From CAZKUN01 sp964555935 (lineage in GTDB: Bacteria > Armatimonadota > Zipacnadia > Zipacnadales > VGFC01), in assembly GCA_964555935.1 (NCBI GenBank), contig CAZKUN010000331.1:1-8783 (forward strand): a DNA stretch of 8,783 nucleotides, given 5' to 3'. How positions within the stretch are numbered: the first letter of the stretch is position 1; each line of letters starts with the position of its first letter. A model generated the notes under the pieces. That model ran no database searches and was not told the origin of the DNA. It worked only from the letters and a program-made list of their open reading frames with translations. Made by a program: the position numbers and the translations under genes. Below are positions 1 through 5,629 of the stretch, piece by piece.

Positions 1-279
1 CGGGAAGCCATCGAACAACACGCCCGCCAGACAATCCTCGTCCTGCAGCCGCTTCTCCACCATCGCAACGACGACATCATCAGGGACCAGATCGCCGTGG
101 TCCATGAACTGCTTCGCTGTCGTACCTAGCTCGGTTCCGGAAGCGATGTTCGCACGGAGAATGTCTCCGGTCGATATGTGCTTAAGACTCAGTTCAATCC
201 GCAGCACCGCCGCTTGTGTCCCTTTGCCCGCACCAGGCGCGCCCAGCAGTACCGTATCTTGAGGCTTGACAGCCGTCAC
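1..279 (-). CDS. adk: Adenylate kinase, N-terminal part (runs off the window)
   Basis: Adenylate kinase interconverts ATP + AMP and 2 ADP in the cytoplasm. Only the first 93 residues are present; the gene continues past base 1. The visible part has the P-loop GAPGAGKGT at residues 13-21, the AMP-binding segment HISTGDILR at 34-42, the LVPDDVV segment at 64-70, and reaches the conserved DGFP at 90-93, so the family call is firm. The start is a GTG at 277-279, preceded by a strong GGGGAGG Shine-Dalgarno about 6 bases upstream. No ATG lies in frame upstream in the 46-base gap after secY. Placement directly after secY is the classical order (secY-adk-map), so it is probably the next cistron of the same transcript. 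The part of the Shine-Dalgarno that is G-rich can pair with a C-run just upstream (289-300). Confidence 0.95.
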   Translation of the reverse strand, partial: MTAVKPQDTVLLGAPGAGKGTQAAVLRIELSLKHISTGDILRANIASGTELGTTAKQFMDHGDLVPDDVVVAMVEKRLQDEDCLAGVLFDGFP

Positions 280-288
280 TGCGTTCCT

Positions 289-300
289 CCCCATTCGGGG
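289..300 (-). promoter_or_regulatory. Small inverted repeat over the adk ribosome binding site
   Basis: On the transcribed strand CCCC, loop GAAU, GGGG forms a four-pair stem whose 3' arm is part of the GGGGAGG Shine-Dalgarno of adk. It could dampen adk initiation. A stem this short may simply be chance in GC-rich DNA; the function is inference only. Confidence 0.25.
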
Positions 301-325
301 GTCGAAACGGGTATCGAGCCCAGAG

Positions 326-1660
326 CTAGTCGAGGAAGCCCTTGTATTCCCGCATCAGGAGCTGCGCTTCCACCTGCTGCATGGTGTCCAAGGCCACACC
401 GACAACGATGAGCAACGACGTCCCACCGACCAAGGAGAAGGTGGTGACTCTTGTGATAGGCCCCACATAATACTGTATTACAGCGATAAAGCCAAGAAAG
501 ACTGCGCCGGCAAGCGTGATTCGGTAGAGAATGCGGTCGAGATAGTCTCGCGTCGCCTGTCCCGGACGGATGCCCGGCACCGACCCACCATTCTTCTGCA
601 GGTCGTCGGCTATCTGCTCCGGGTTGAAGGTCACGGTCGTGTAGAAGTACGTGAACACGATGACCAACAGGAAGTAGAACACCGACGCAACCACGCTCTG
701 TCCCGGCTGGGACCACTGTGTTATATAGAAGAACGCGTTCCTGACGCTGTTCTCGCTGAGCCCGATGCTCGTTATGGCCCCGATAATCTTCGGCGAGGAC
801 ATGAACTGGATGATCGTGCTCGGGAACATCATCACCGACACCGCGAAGATGATCGGGATGACGCCGGCAGCATTGACGCGCAGCGGCAGGAAGCTCGACG
901 ATCCGCCATAGACCCGGTGTCCCCGCACGCGCTTGGCGTACTGGACGGGGATCTTCCGCTGGGCCTGCTGGATCATGACGATTAGATAGATCATCGCCAG
1001 GAAGATCGTGACCAGGAACATGATGTTCAGGATCGAGATCTCTCCGCCCCTCCAGAGGGCGATGGTCTTCGCCACGTCCGTAGGCATCGACGTCATGATG
1101 CCGACGAAGATAAGCAGCGAGATGCCTTGGCCGATCCCCTTGTCAGTGATCTGTTCACCGAGCCAGTACAGGAAGATCGTGCCGGCAGTCATCATCACAA
1201 TGCAAAAGAGCGTGATGGGCAGCCCGCCAGTGAAGCCGTTGAAGCTCTTGAAGTACGTGACCATGCCGGCGGCCTGCACAACGCCAAGCCCGACTGTCAG
1301 GTACTTGGTCCACTGGGCGATCTTCTTGCGGCCGTACTCGCCTTCCTTCTGCAGCTCTTCGATCGCGGGTACCGCGATGCCAAGGAGCTGGAAGATAATG
1401 GAGGCGTTAATGTACGGCATGATGCCCAGGGCGAGAACGCTGAATCTCTTCAACGAGCCGCCAGCGAACTTGTTGAGCAAGTCAGCGAAGCCGCCGCTAC
1501 CAGCTTCGAAGAACTTGTCGATGTTACCGCGGTCGATTCCCGGAAGTGGCACGTGCGCGCACGCGACATACACAGCGAACATAGCCATCACAAATAGCAA
1601 CCTGCGCCGTACGTCCGGAAGCCGGAGGGCCTGCGCGAGATTGGCAAGACGTTCCTTCAT
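326..1660 (-). CDS. secY: Preprotein translocase subunit SecY
   Basis: SecY forms the protein-conducting channel of the SecYEG translocon in the cytoplasmic membrane, used by SecA and by translating ribosomes. The 444-residue product is full length for the family and has about ten hydrophobic segments, the first near residues 20-37. Family landmarks are the segment LGEQITDKGIGQGIS (about 167-181), the cytoplasmic loop YAKRVRGHRVYGG (241-253) followed by LPLRVNAAGVIPIIFA (258-273), the GIRPG of the next cytoplasmic loop (363-367), and the C-terminal tail DTMQQVEAQLLMREYKGFLD. The ATG start overlaps the rplO stop as ATGA (1657-1660), which implies translational coupling. The stop is TAG. It lies between rplO and adk as in most bacteria, so membrane insertion capacity is co-expressed with ribosomal proteins. 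No defects are visible. Confidence 0.98.
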   Translation of the reverse strand: MKERLANLAQALRLPDVRRRLLFVMAMFAVYVACAHVPLPGIDRGNIDKFFEAGSGGFADLLNKFAGGSLKRFSVLALGIMPYINASIIFQLLGIAVPAIEELQKEGEYGRKKIAQWTKYLTVGLGVVQAAGMVTYFKSFNGFTGGLPITLFCIVMMTAGTIFLYWLGEQITDKGIGQGISLLIFVGIMTSMPTDVAKTIALWRGGEISILNIMFLVTIFLAMIYLIVMIQQAQRKIPVQYAKRVRGHRVYGGSSSFLPLRVNAAGVIPIIFAVSVMMFPSTIIQFMSSPKIIGAITSIGLSENSVRNAFFYITQWSQPGQSVVASVFYFLLVIVFTYFYTTVTFNPEQIADDLQKNGGSVPGIRPGQATRDYLDRILYRITLAGAVFLGFIAVIQYYVGPITRVTTFSLVGGTSLLIVVGVALDTMQQVEAQLLMREYKGFLD

Positions 1661-2118
1661 CGCCCGATCACCTGGACCGTGCCGCCTGCCGCCTCGATCT
1701 TCTCTTTGGCGGAGGTGCTAATCGCATGCACGGTGACATTCAATGGTTGCGAGATCTCGCCGTTACCGAGTATCTTGACGCCGTCCCGCACCTGTTTAAC
1801 GAGCCCGACTTTGCCGAGAATCTCGGGCGTAACCTCGGCGTTCGCCTCAAACTTCGCGGCGAGCTGAGACAGGTTCACGATCGTGTAGGACTTCCGGAAC
1901 ATGCCGATGTTCATCGCGCGGTTCGTGTTACCGCGGTAGTGCGGAATGCGCCGATAGATCGGGTTCTGTCCGCCCTCCTGATGGGGAGGGACGCTCGTGC
2001 GGTAAAGCTGGCCCTTTTGGCCTCGCCCGCACGTCTTGCCGAAGCCACTTCCGCGGCCGCGACCAACCCGACGCCTACTCTTGTTACCTGCTGGTTTGCG
2101 TATGCTTCCCGGATTCAT
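1657..2118 (-). CDS. rplO: 50S ribosomal protein L15
   Basis: L15 is a late-assembling protein of the large subunit. The 153-residue product has the expected two parts: a basic, glycine-rich N-terminal extension (residues 11-36, with VGRGRGSGFGKTCGRGQKG) that threads into 23S rRNA, and a globular C-terminal domain ending in HAISTSAKEKIEAAGG (131-146), the family signature region. After the GGQNPIYRRIP segment, the residues around HYRGNTNRAMN (60-70) differ from the usual KRGFTN-type sequence, but the frame is intact. The ATG at 2116-2118 has GGAG about 11 bases upstream. The TGA stop overlaps the secY start by four bases. It follows rpmD after 62 bases. Confidence 0.97.
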   Translation of the reverse strand: MNPGSIRKPAGNKSRRRVGRGRGSGFGKTCGRGQKGQLYRTSVPPHQEGGQNPIYRRIPHYRGNTNRAMNIGMFRKSYTIVNLSQLAAKFEANAEVTPEILGKVGLVKQVRDGVKILGNGEISQPLNVTVHAISTSAKEKIEAAGGTVQVIGR

Positions 2119-2123
2119 GGCTT

Positions 2124-2153
2124 TGGACTCTCCACTTCGGTTTCGTCAGTCCA
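2124..2153 (-). promoter_or_regulatory. Inverted repeat around the rplO Shine-Dalgarno
   Basis: A perfect six-base inverted repeat, TGGACT and AGTCCA, separates an 18-base loop. The GGAG that serves as the rplO ribosome binding site (2130-2133) lies in that loop, right next to the stem. It could present or mask the site; there is no U-tract, so it is not a terminator. The role is inferred. Confidence 0.25.
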
Positions 2154-2180
2154 CAGCGCAACTCAGCGCGATAGTGGGGC

Positions 2181-2369
2181 TCAGCCTTCTTCGACTTCGA
2201 GAAGGTACTCGACAGACTTGATCATGCCGCGGATCGAGTCATTCGCGGGCTGTTCAACGGTCTGCCGGATCCGCTTCAGCCCAAGAGCCGCCACGGTCTT
2301 CCGTGCCTTGGGGCAGGTACCGATGACGCTCTTCTTCAGTGTGATCTTCAACGTGCCTTCTTGTGCCAT
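2181..2369 (-). CDS. rpmD: 50S ribosomal protein L30
   Basis: L30 is a small protein of the large subunit. The 62-residue product has the normal bacterial size and pattern: LKITLKKSVIGTCPKARKTV at residues 7-26, then ALGLKRIRQTVEQ, then IRGMIKSVEYLLEVEE near the end. The Cys-Pro at 19-20 replaces the more usual charged residues but lies in a variable stretch. The start ATG at 2367-2369 is preceded by GAGG about 12 bases upstream. The stop is TGA. In most bacteria the gene immediately upstream is rpsE; here it is rplR, 77 bases away, with no S5 gene between. It is followed by rplO. Confidence 0.96.
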   Translation of the reverse strand: MAQEGTLKITLKKSVIGTCPKARKTVAALGLKRIRQTVEQPANDSIRGMIKSVEYLLEVEEG

Positions 2370-2446
2370 GTCGGCCGCACCTCTTCAGACTACAGCCGGA
2401 TAACCGCCCGGCATTATTGCGTAGCGTTGGCAGGTCAGAGCGCCTG
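2370..2446 (-). other. rplR-rpmD junction where rpsE (S5) is normally found
   Basis: In the standard spc order rplR-rpsE-rpmD, S5 (roughly 160-180 residues) should sit here. Only 77 bases separate the TAG of rplR from the ATG of rpmD. I find no S5-like reading frame or recognisable remnant in any frame, and no S5 elsewhere in the window. The stretch holds the rpmD Shine-Dalgarno near its 3' end and a small inverted repeat, GCCGG and CCGGC with an eight-base loop (2395-2412). That repeat could be a scar, a processing site or chance. Both flanking genes are intact. Confidence 0.85.
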
Positions 2447-2815
2447 CTAAAAGACCAGGCCAGCTTCCCTGGCTGCCTCAGCCACCGCCTTGACGCGCCC
2501 ATGATAGGGGCACCCCGCGCGATCGAACACGACTGTATCGATCTCGGCTTCTAGCGCGCGCTCCGCGATCAGCTTGCCGACCACCTTAGCCGCGTCGATG
2601 TTGCCCGTATATGATACGGCCGCGCGGACTTCAGGTTCCATTGTGGACGCAGCAATTACGGTCGTGCCGGCCACATCGTCGATCAGTTGCAGGTACACGT
2701 GACGCGTTGACTTGAAGACACACAGCCTCGGGCGCTCGGGCGTACCCTTGACCTTGCGTCTTCCGGATAGCTGACGCTTTCTTCTTGACTTGCGGCGGTT
2801 GATTTCGAAGCTCAT
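2447..2815 (-). CDS. rplR: 50S ribosomal protein L18
   Basis: L18 binds 5S rRNA and helps anchor it, with L5, in the central protuberance. The 122-residue product has a very basic N-terminal tail (RRKSRRKRQLSGRRKVKG, residues 7-24), then TPERPRLCVFKSTRHVYLQLIDD (25-47) and the C-terminal signature FDRAGCPYHGRVKAVAEA (97-114). Length is normal. I chose the ATG at 2813-2815, which gives the expected N-terminal length and has GGAG about 10 bases upstream. A TTG six codons earlier lies inside that ribosome-binding region and is less likely. The stop is TAG. It follows rplF by 51 bases and is followed, abnormally, by rpmD instead of rpsE. Confidence 0.97.
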   Translation of the reverse strand: MSFEINRRKSRRKRQLSGRRKVKGTPERPRLCVFKSTRHVYLQLIDDVAGTTVIAASTMEPEVRAAVSYTGNIDAAKVVGKLIAERALEAEIDTVVFDRAGCPYHGRVKAVAEAAREAGLVF

Positions 2816-2866
2816 GCTCGGCTCTCTCCGCAACAGGGCTAGTTTACGAGCCCCCGGGCGCTAGAC

Positions 2867-3430
2867 CTACACGCCAACCTTACCGGCTTTGCCGGCTTTG
2901 AATCGCGTCTGTTCGCCAACGTACCGAATGCCGCGCAAATCCTGGCCGCGGGGACGGTATACGGACATCTTACGGAGCTTGCGGATGTTGGCCGCGACCT
3001 GGCCGACCAGTTCCTTGTCAGCTCCACTGATGGTGATCTTGTTGCCTTCGACCGTTGCATCGATGCCTGCCGGGACCGGCACGCGACACTCGTGCGAGTA
3101 ACCGATCTGGAGCACGAGGTCCTTGCCCTGAACATCGGCACGGTAACCCAGGCCGAAGAACTCCAGTTCCTTCTTGAAACCGTCGGTCACGCCAAGCACC
3201 ATATTGGCGATGAGCGACCGGGTCAGACCGTGGAGCGCGCGATGCTGCCTCTGCTCCGACGGACGACTGACCGTGACGACGTTGTCGTCCAACTCGATCA
3301 CCATCGCGCCCGGCATCTGGCGCGACAGCTCCGGGCCCTTCGGGCCTTTGACAGATACCGTGTTATCGGTACCGATCTTCACCGTGACGCCCGATGGCAC
3401 AGCAATCGGCATCATACCTACGCGTGACAT
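2867..3430 (-). CDS. rplF: 50S ribosomal protein L6
   Basis: L6 sits at the base of the L7/L12 stalk near the sarcin-ricin loop, where translational GTPases dock. The 187-residue product has the expected duplicated fold: MSRVGMMPIAVPSGV at the N-terminus, VSVKGPKGPELSR (25-37), then FFGLGYRADVQGKDLVLQIGYSH, and the second-domain signature GADKELVGQVAANIRKLRK. Near the C-terminus the usual YKGKGIRY is replaced by a longer YRPRGQDLRGIRY, a small insertion. MM at 6-7 replaces the common KK. The start ATG has AAGGAG six bases upstream, which fixes it. The stop is TAG. It lies 29 bases after rpsH and 51 before rplR, the normal order. Confidence 0.97.
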   Translation of the reverse strand: MSRVGMMPIAVPSGVTVKIGTDNTVSVKGPKGPELSRQMPGAMVIELDDNVVTVSRPSEQRQHRALHGLTRSLIANMVLGVTDGFKKELEFFGLGYRADVQGKDLVLQIGYSHECRVPVPAGIDATVEGNKITISGADKELVGQVAANIRKLRKMSVYRPRGQDLRGIRYVGEQTRFKAGKAGKVGV

Positions 3431-3459
3431 TGCGTGCTCCTTTGCAGCTCTTCTAAGGG

Positions 3460-3864
3460 CTACCAGACGTAGGCGAGCAACTCGCCACCGACGCCGCGAT
3501 CGCCCGTAGAACGGGCCCTGCGCGCCGTCATGATGCCCGAACTCGTCGACAGGATCGCTATGCCCATGCCCCCCAAGACGCGAGGGAGCCGCTCGACGCC
3601 GACATACACTCGGCAGCCAGGCTTGCTCACGCGCTTGAGACCATTCATCACGGGCTGACGGTCCGCCGTGTACTTCAGGCGGATGCGAAGCGTCTTGCCC
3701 TTCGCAACCAACTGAAAGCCTCGGATGAAACCCTCTTCATGGAGGATCTTGGCGATCTCCACTTTGATCTTCGACGCCGGTATTTCGACATTAGCATGCC
3801 GCGCAGCGTTAGCGTTGCGCAAGCGAGTCAACATATCGGCGATTGGGTCGGTGATTGCAGCCAT
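3460..3864 (-). CDS. rpsH: 30S ribosomal protein S8
   Basis: S8 is a primary 16S rRNA-binding protein (helix 21). In E. coli it also represses the spc operon by binding its mRNA near rplE. The 134-residue product has TDPIADMLTRLRNANAARH (residues 5-23), the IPASKIKVEIAKILHEEGFI segment (28-47), and the RNA-binding C-terminal part with LSTSSGIMT (106-114) and GVGGELLAYVW (124-134). Between these, ARSTGDRGVGG is about three residues longer than usual. The ATG at 3862-3864 is chosen because AGGAGG lies six bases upstream and the N-terminus then matches the family. A TTG/GTG-type start at 3885 would place the start before the ribosome binding site. The stop is TAG. An 81-base gap with a hairpin precedes it. 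Confidence 0.97.
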   Translation of the reverse strand: MAAITDPIADMLTRLRNANAARHANVEIPASKIKVEIAKILHEEGFIRGFQLVAKGKTLRIRLKYTADRQPVMNGLKRVSKPGCRVYVGVERLPRVLGGMGIAILSTSSGIMTARRARSTGDRGVGGELLAYVW

Positions 3865-3881
3865 CAGACCCCTCCTGAAAG

Positions 3882-3907
3882 ACACTGAACCGTTGTTCGG
3901 CCAGTGT
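3882..3907 (-). promoter_or_regulatory. Hairpin in the rpsZ-rpsH gap, just upstream of the rpsH ribosome binding site
   Basis: The transcript can fold as ACACUG, GCCG, loop AACAA, CGGU, a bulged U, then CAGUGU: ten pairs (one G-U) with one bulge. The 3' arm ends about seven bases before the AGGAGG of rpsH. No U-tract follows, so it is not an intrinsic terminator. It could be a translational control or RNA-processing element; the structure is read from the sequence, the role is inferred. Confidence 0.4.
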
Positions 3908-3911
3908 TCGT

Positions 3912-3923
3912 CCGCTCGAGCGG
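3912..3923. repeat. 12-base perfect palindrome CCGCTCGAGCGG
   Basis: A perfect 12-base palindrome in the rpsZ-rpsH gap, directly 5' (on the transcript) of the larger hairpin at 3882-3907. As RNA it gives a four-pair stem with a UCGA loop. It might be part of the same regulatory structure, a protein-binding site, or chance. Confidence 0.35.
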
Positions 3924-3945
3924 GGTCAGCGCCCGAGTGCTCCTC

Positions 3946-4131
3946 CTACCAACTCGACTTCGTCACTCCGGGAATCTCACCACGCAAGGCGTGTTCCCTG
4001 AAGCAGATACGGCACATCCCGAACTTCCTCATGTAACCACGGGCCCGCCCGCAAATCTGACAGCGGGTGTACGCGCGGACTTTGAACTTGGGCTCGCGCT
4101 TCCACTTGGCGATCCACGATTTCTTGGCCAT
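3946..4131 (-). CDS. rpsZ: 30S ribosomal protein S14, zinc-binding type
   Basis: S14 is a late-assembling protein of the 30S head. The 61-residue product is the short zinc form: MAKKSWIAKWKREPKFKVRA, then CQIC (Cys24, Cys27) and CRIC (Cys40, Cys43) as the metal ligands, ending GEIPGVTKSSW. Length exactly matches the zinc family; the zinc-free form is much longer (about 90-100 residues). The ATG at 4129-4131 has AGGAGG seven bases upstream. A GTG two codons earlier touches the ribosome binding site and cannot be the start. The stop is TAG. Its place between rplE and rpsH is standard. The gene is also called rpsN in many annotations. Confidence 0.97.
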   Translation of the reverse strand: MAKKSWIAKWKREPKFKVRAYTRCQICGRARGYMRKFGMCRICFREHALRGEIPGVTKSSW

Positions 4132-4170
4132 CGACACGCCTCCTGCGTAACGTACTACAAACCAACGAGC

Positions 4171-4743
4171 CTATCCGGTAGCCAACGGCAGTCCCATCTC
4201 ACGAAGGAGCGCCGAGGCTTCCTCGTCCGTCTTCGCCGTCGTCACGATCGTGATGTCCATGCCCCGCGTCTTCTCCACGTCATCGTAGCCCAGTTCAGGG
4301 AAGATGAGGTGGTCGCGGATCCCGATCGAGTAGCTCCCCCGGCCGTCAAACGAACGGGGCGACAGGCCGCGGAAGTCACGGATACGGGGCAGGCAAATGT
4401 TGAACAAGCGATCGACGAACTCGTACATCCGGTCGCCCCGAATCGTGGCCTTGCAGCCAATCGGCATGTCCTCGCGGATGCCGAAGTTCGCCACAGCCTT
4501 CTTCGACCGCGTGATCGCTGCCCGCTGGCCGATAATCTGGGCCAGTTCCTTGACGGCGGCGTGGACGACTTTGACGTCCTCTTTGCCTTCGCCAACGCCC
4601 ATGTTTATGCAGACCTTAACCAGGCGCGGAACTTGCCAGACATTCTTGTATCCGAACTGTTCCATCAGTGCCGGCGCGATCTCGCTACCGAAACGGTCAC
4701 GCAGGCGTGGCTTGGTACTCTTCGCCGGAGCTTCTGCTGCCAT
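4171..4743 (-). CDS. rplE: 50S ribosomal protein L5
   Basis: L5 binds 5S rRNA in the central protuberance and contacts S13 and the P-site tRNA. The 190-residue product contains the family signature VPRLVKVCINMGVGEG (about 38-53), then ITRSKKAVANFGIREDMPIGCKATIRG, then FRGLSPRSFDGRGSYSIGIRDHLIFPELGYDDVEKTRGMDI and VTTAKTDEEASALL near the end. The N-terminus carries a short Ala/Lys-rich extension (AAEAPAKSTKP), and the tail is MGLPLATG. The ATG at 4741-4743 has AGGA eight bases upstream; starts further upstream add an unconserved peptide. The stop is TAG. The 92-base gap before it is the longest in the operon. Confidence 0.97.
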   Translation of the reverse strand: MAAEAPAKSTKPRLRDRFGSEIAPALMEQFGYKNVWQVPRLVKVCINMGVGEGKEDVKVVHAAVKELAQIIGQRAAITRSKKAVANFGIREDMPIGCKATIRGDRMYEFVDRLFNICLPRIRDFRGLSPRSFDGRGSYSIGIRDHLIFPELGYDDVEKTRGMDITIVTTAKTDEEASALLREMGLPLATG

Positions 4744-4799
4744 CGTGCTCTTCCTAACGCTCGCAATGTTGTGCTCGGAACGCCCATCCGATCCGTCCA

Positions 4800-4819
4800 A
4801 CAGGGCCTACAGCGCCCGT
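4800..4819 (-). promoter_or_regulatory. Hairpin between rplX and rplE, possible S8-type control site
   Basis: The RNA can fold as ACGGGC, loop GCUGUAG, GCCC, a bulged U, GU: a six-pair stem with one bulge, about 57 bases before the rplE start. In E. coli, S8 represses this operon by binding a bulged hairpin at the start of rplE, so the location is suggestive. I could not show the S8 recognition core in the sequence, so assignment to S8 is a guess. Confidence 0.25.
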
Positions 4820-4835
4820 GTAGATCGGCCTAGCT

Positions 4836-5183
4836 CTACTGAGTGTCTATGTCCTTCTCGCACTTGCGGCATACGCGAACCCGCTTGCCATCCTCGCGCT
4901 GAACGCGTGATGAACGCGTCGGCGCATCGCAGTTGGGGCAGACGAGCATTACGTTCGATGCATGGATCGGGCCCGGACGCTCAATGACGCCGCCCTGCCT
5001 GATCTTCTGCGACTGCCGCATCGCCTTCTTGATCGTGTTGACGCCATCTACAATTACGTATCCGGTCTTCGGGTACACCTGGATAACGCGTCCGCGACGC
5101 GGGCTGCCCTTTCGGGAGCGGTCTTTCCCCGCGATGACTTGGACTTCGTCACCCTTCTTGATGTTCAGTCTGACGGTCGGCAT
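4836..5183 (-). CDS. rplX: 50S ribosomal protein L24 with zinc-ribbon cysteines
   Basis: L24 is one of the first proteins to bind 23S rRNA and initiates large-subunit assembly. The 115-residue product begins with a KOW motif (NIKKGDEVQVIAGKDRSRKG, residues 7-26, continuing to GRVIQVYP), followed by GYVIVDGVNTIKKAMR and GGVIERPGPIHASNVMLVCP. The C-terminal part carries two cysteine pairs, CPNC (82, 85) and CRKC (105, 108), the zinc-ribbon-like form found in many non-proteobacterial L24 proteins. The ATG at 5181-5183 has GAGGAG seven bases upstream. An alternative start at 5198 would precede the ribosome binding site. The stop is TAG. It sits 42 bases after rplN, the normal order. Confidence 0.97.
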   Translation of the reverse strand: MPTVRLNIKKGDEVQVIAGKDRSRKGSPRRGRVIQVYPKTGYVIVDGVNTIKKAMRQSQKIRQGGVIERPGPIHASNVMLVCPNCDAPTRSSRVQREDGKRVRVCRKCEKDIDTQ

Positions 5184-5225
5184 AACCAATCTCCTCATAC
5201 GCCATCACAGGCGCCCTGCTTTAGC

Positions 5226-5591
5226 TTAGAGTACCTCAGGCGCCAGGGAGACAATCCGCATGTGATTACGCTGGCGCAACTCGCGCGCGACCGGCCCAAA
5301 AACGCGGGTGCATTGGGGCTCTTGCGCCGCATTGATGACCACAGCTGCGTTGTCGTCGAATCGGATGTAGGAGCCGTCCGCCCGACGGATGGGAGACTTC
5401 GTCCGGACGATTACGGCGCGGATGACAGTGCCCTTCGGAATCGCGCTGTTGGGCGTGACCCGCTTGGCTGACGCGATGATCTCATCGCCAACCATTCCCG
5501 GCTTCTTGCGCCTGCCCAGCACGCGGATGCACATGATTTCCTGCACGCCGCTGTTATCGGCAACTTTTAGTCTGGTGAGTTCTTGGATCAT
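5226..5591 (-). CDS. rplN: 50S ribosomal protein L14
   Basis: L14 lies at the subunit interface and forms bridges to 16S rRNA; it is also where the silencing factor RsfS binds. The 121-residue product is full length, with MIQELTRLKVADNSGVQEIM at the start, VLGRRKKPGMVGDEIIASAK (24-43), the signature AVIVRTKSPIRRADGSYIRF (59-78) followed by DDNAAVVIN, and the ending FGPVARELRQRNHMRIVSLAPEVL. The ATG at 5589-5591 is chosen over one six codons upstream because it matches the family N-terminus and has GGGAG nine bases before it. The stop is TAA. rplN is normally the first gene of the spc cluster after rpsQ; here a GTPase gene intervenes, 38 bases upstream. Confidence 0.97.
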   Translation of the reverse strand: MIQELTRLKVADNSGVQEIMCIRVLGRRKKPGMVGDEIIASAKRVTPNSAIPKGTVIRAVIVRTKSPIRRADGSYIRFDDNAAVVINAAQEPQCTRVFGPVARELRQRNHMRIVSLAPEVL

Positions 5592-5611
5592 TGCTTGGAT
5601 CTCCCGCAATC

Positions 5612-5625
5612 CGCGCCGAGGCGCG
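5612..5625 (-). promoter_or_regulatory. GC hairpin between the EF-G-like gene and rplN
   Basis: CGCGC, loop CUCG, GCGCG on the transcript forms a five-pair all-GC stem with a four-base loop, located just after the EF-G-like stop codon and before the rplN ribosome binding site. There is no following U-run, so an intrinsic terminator is unlikely. An mRNA processing or stability role is possible. Confidence 0.35.
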
Positions 5626-5629
5626 TCGC

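Noticed and set aside
266..985. 239-residue open frame on the plus strand opposite secY
   Set aside because: It is antisense to conserved secY codons, has a low-complexity Arg/Asp/His-rich composition, no family resemblance and no ribosome binding site; it is an artefact of GC-rich coding DNA.
2816..2866. Weak stem GGGCT/AGCCC and a CCCGGG run in the rplF-rplR gap
   Set aside because: Five pairs with an eight-base loop in GC-rich sequence is within chance, and it has no clear relation to the rplR ribosome binding site.
3946..4131. Zinc-type S14 as an unusual truncation
   Set aside because: The 61-residue four-cysteine form is a normal, widespread S14 type, not a broken gene.
3904..4833. 309-residue open frame on the plus strand
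   Set aside because: It runs antisense across rpsZ and rplE, both clearly real. Length arises from GC-biased third positions; the product shows no recognisable domain.
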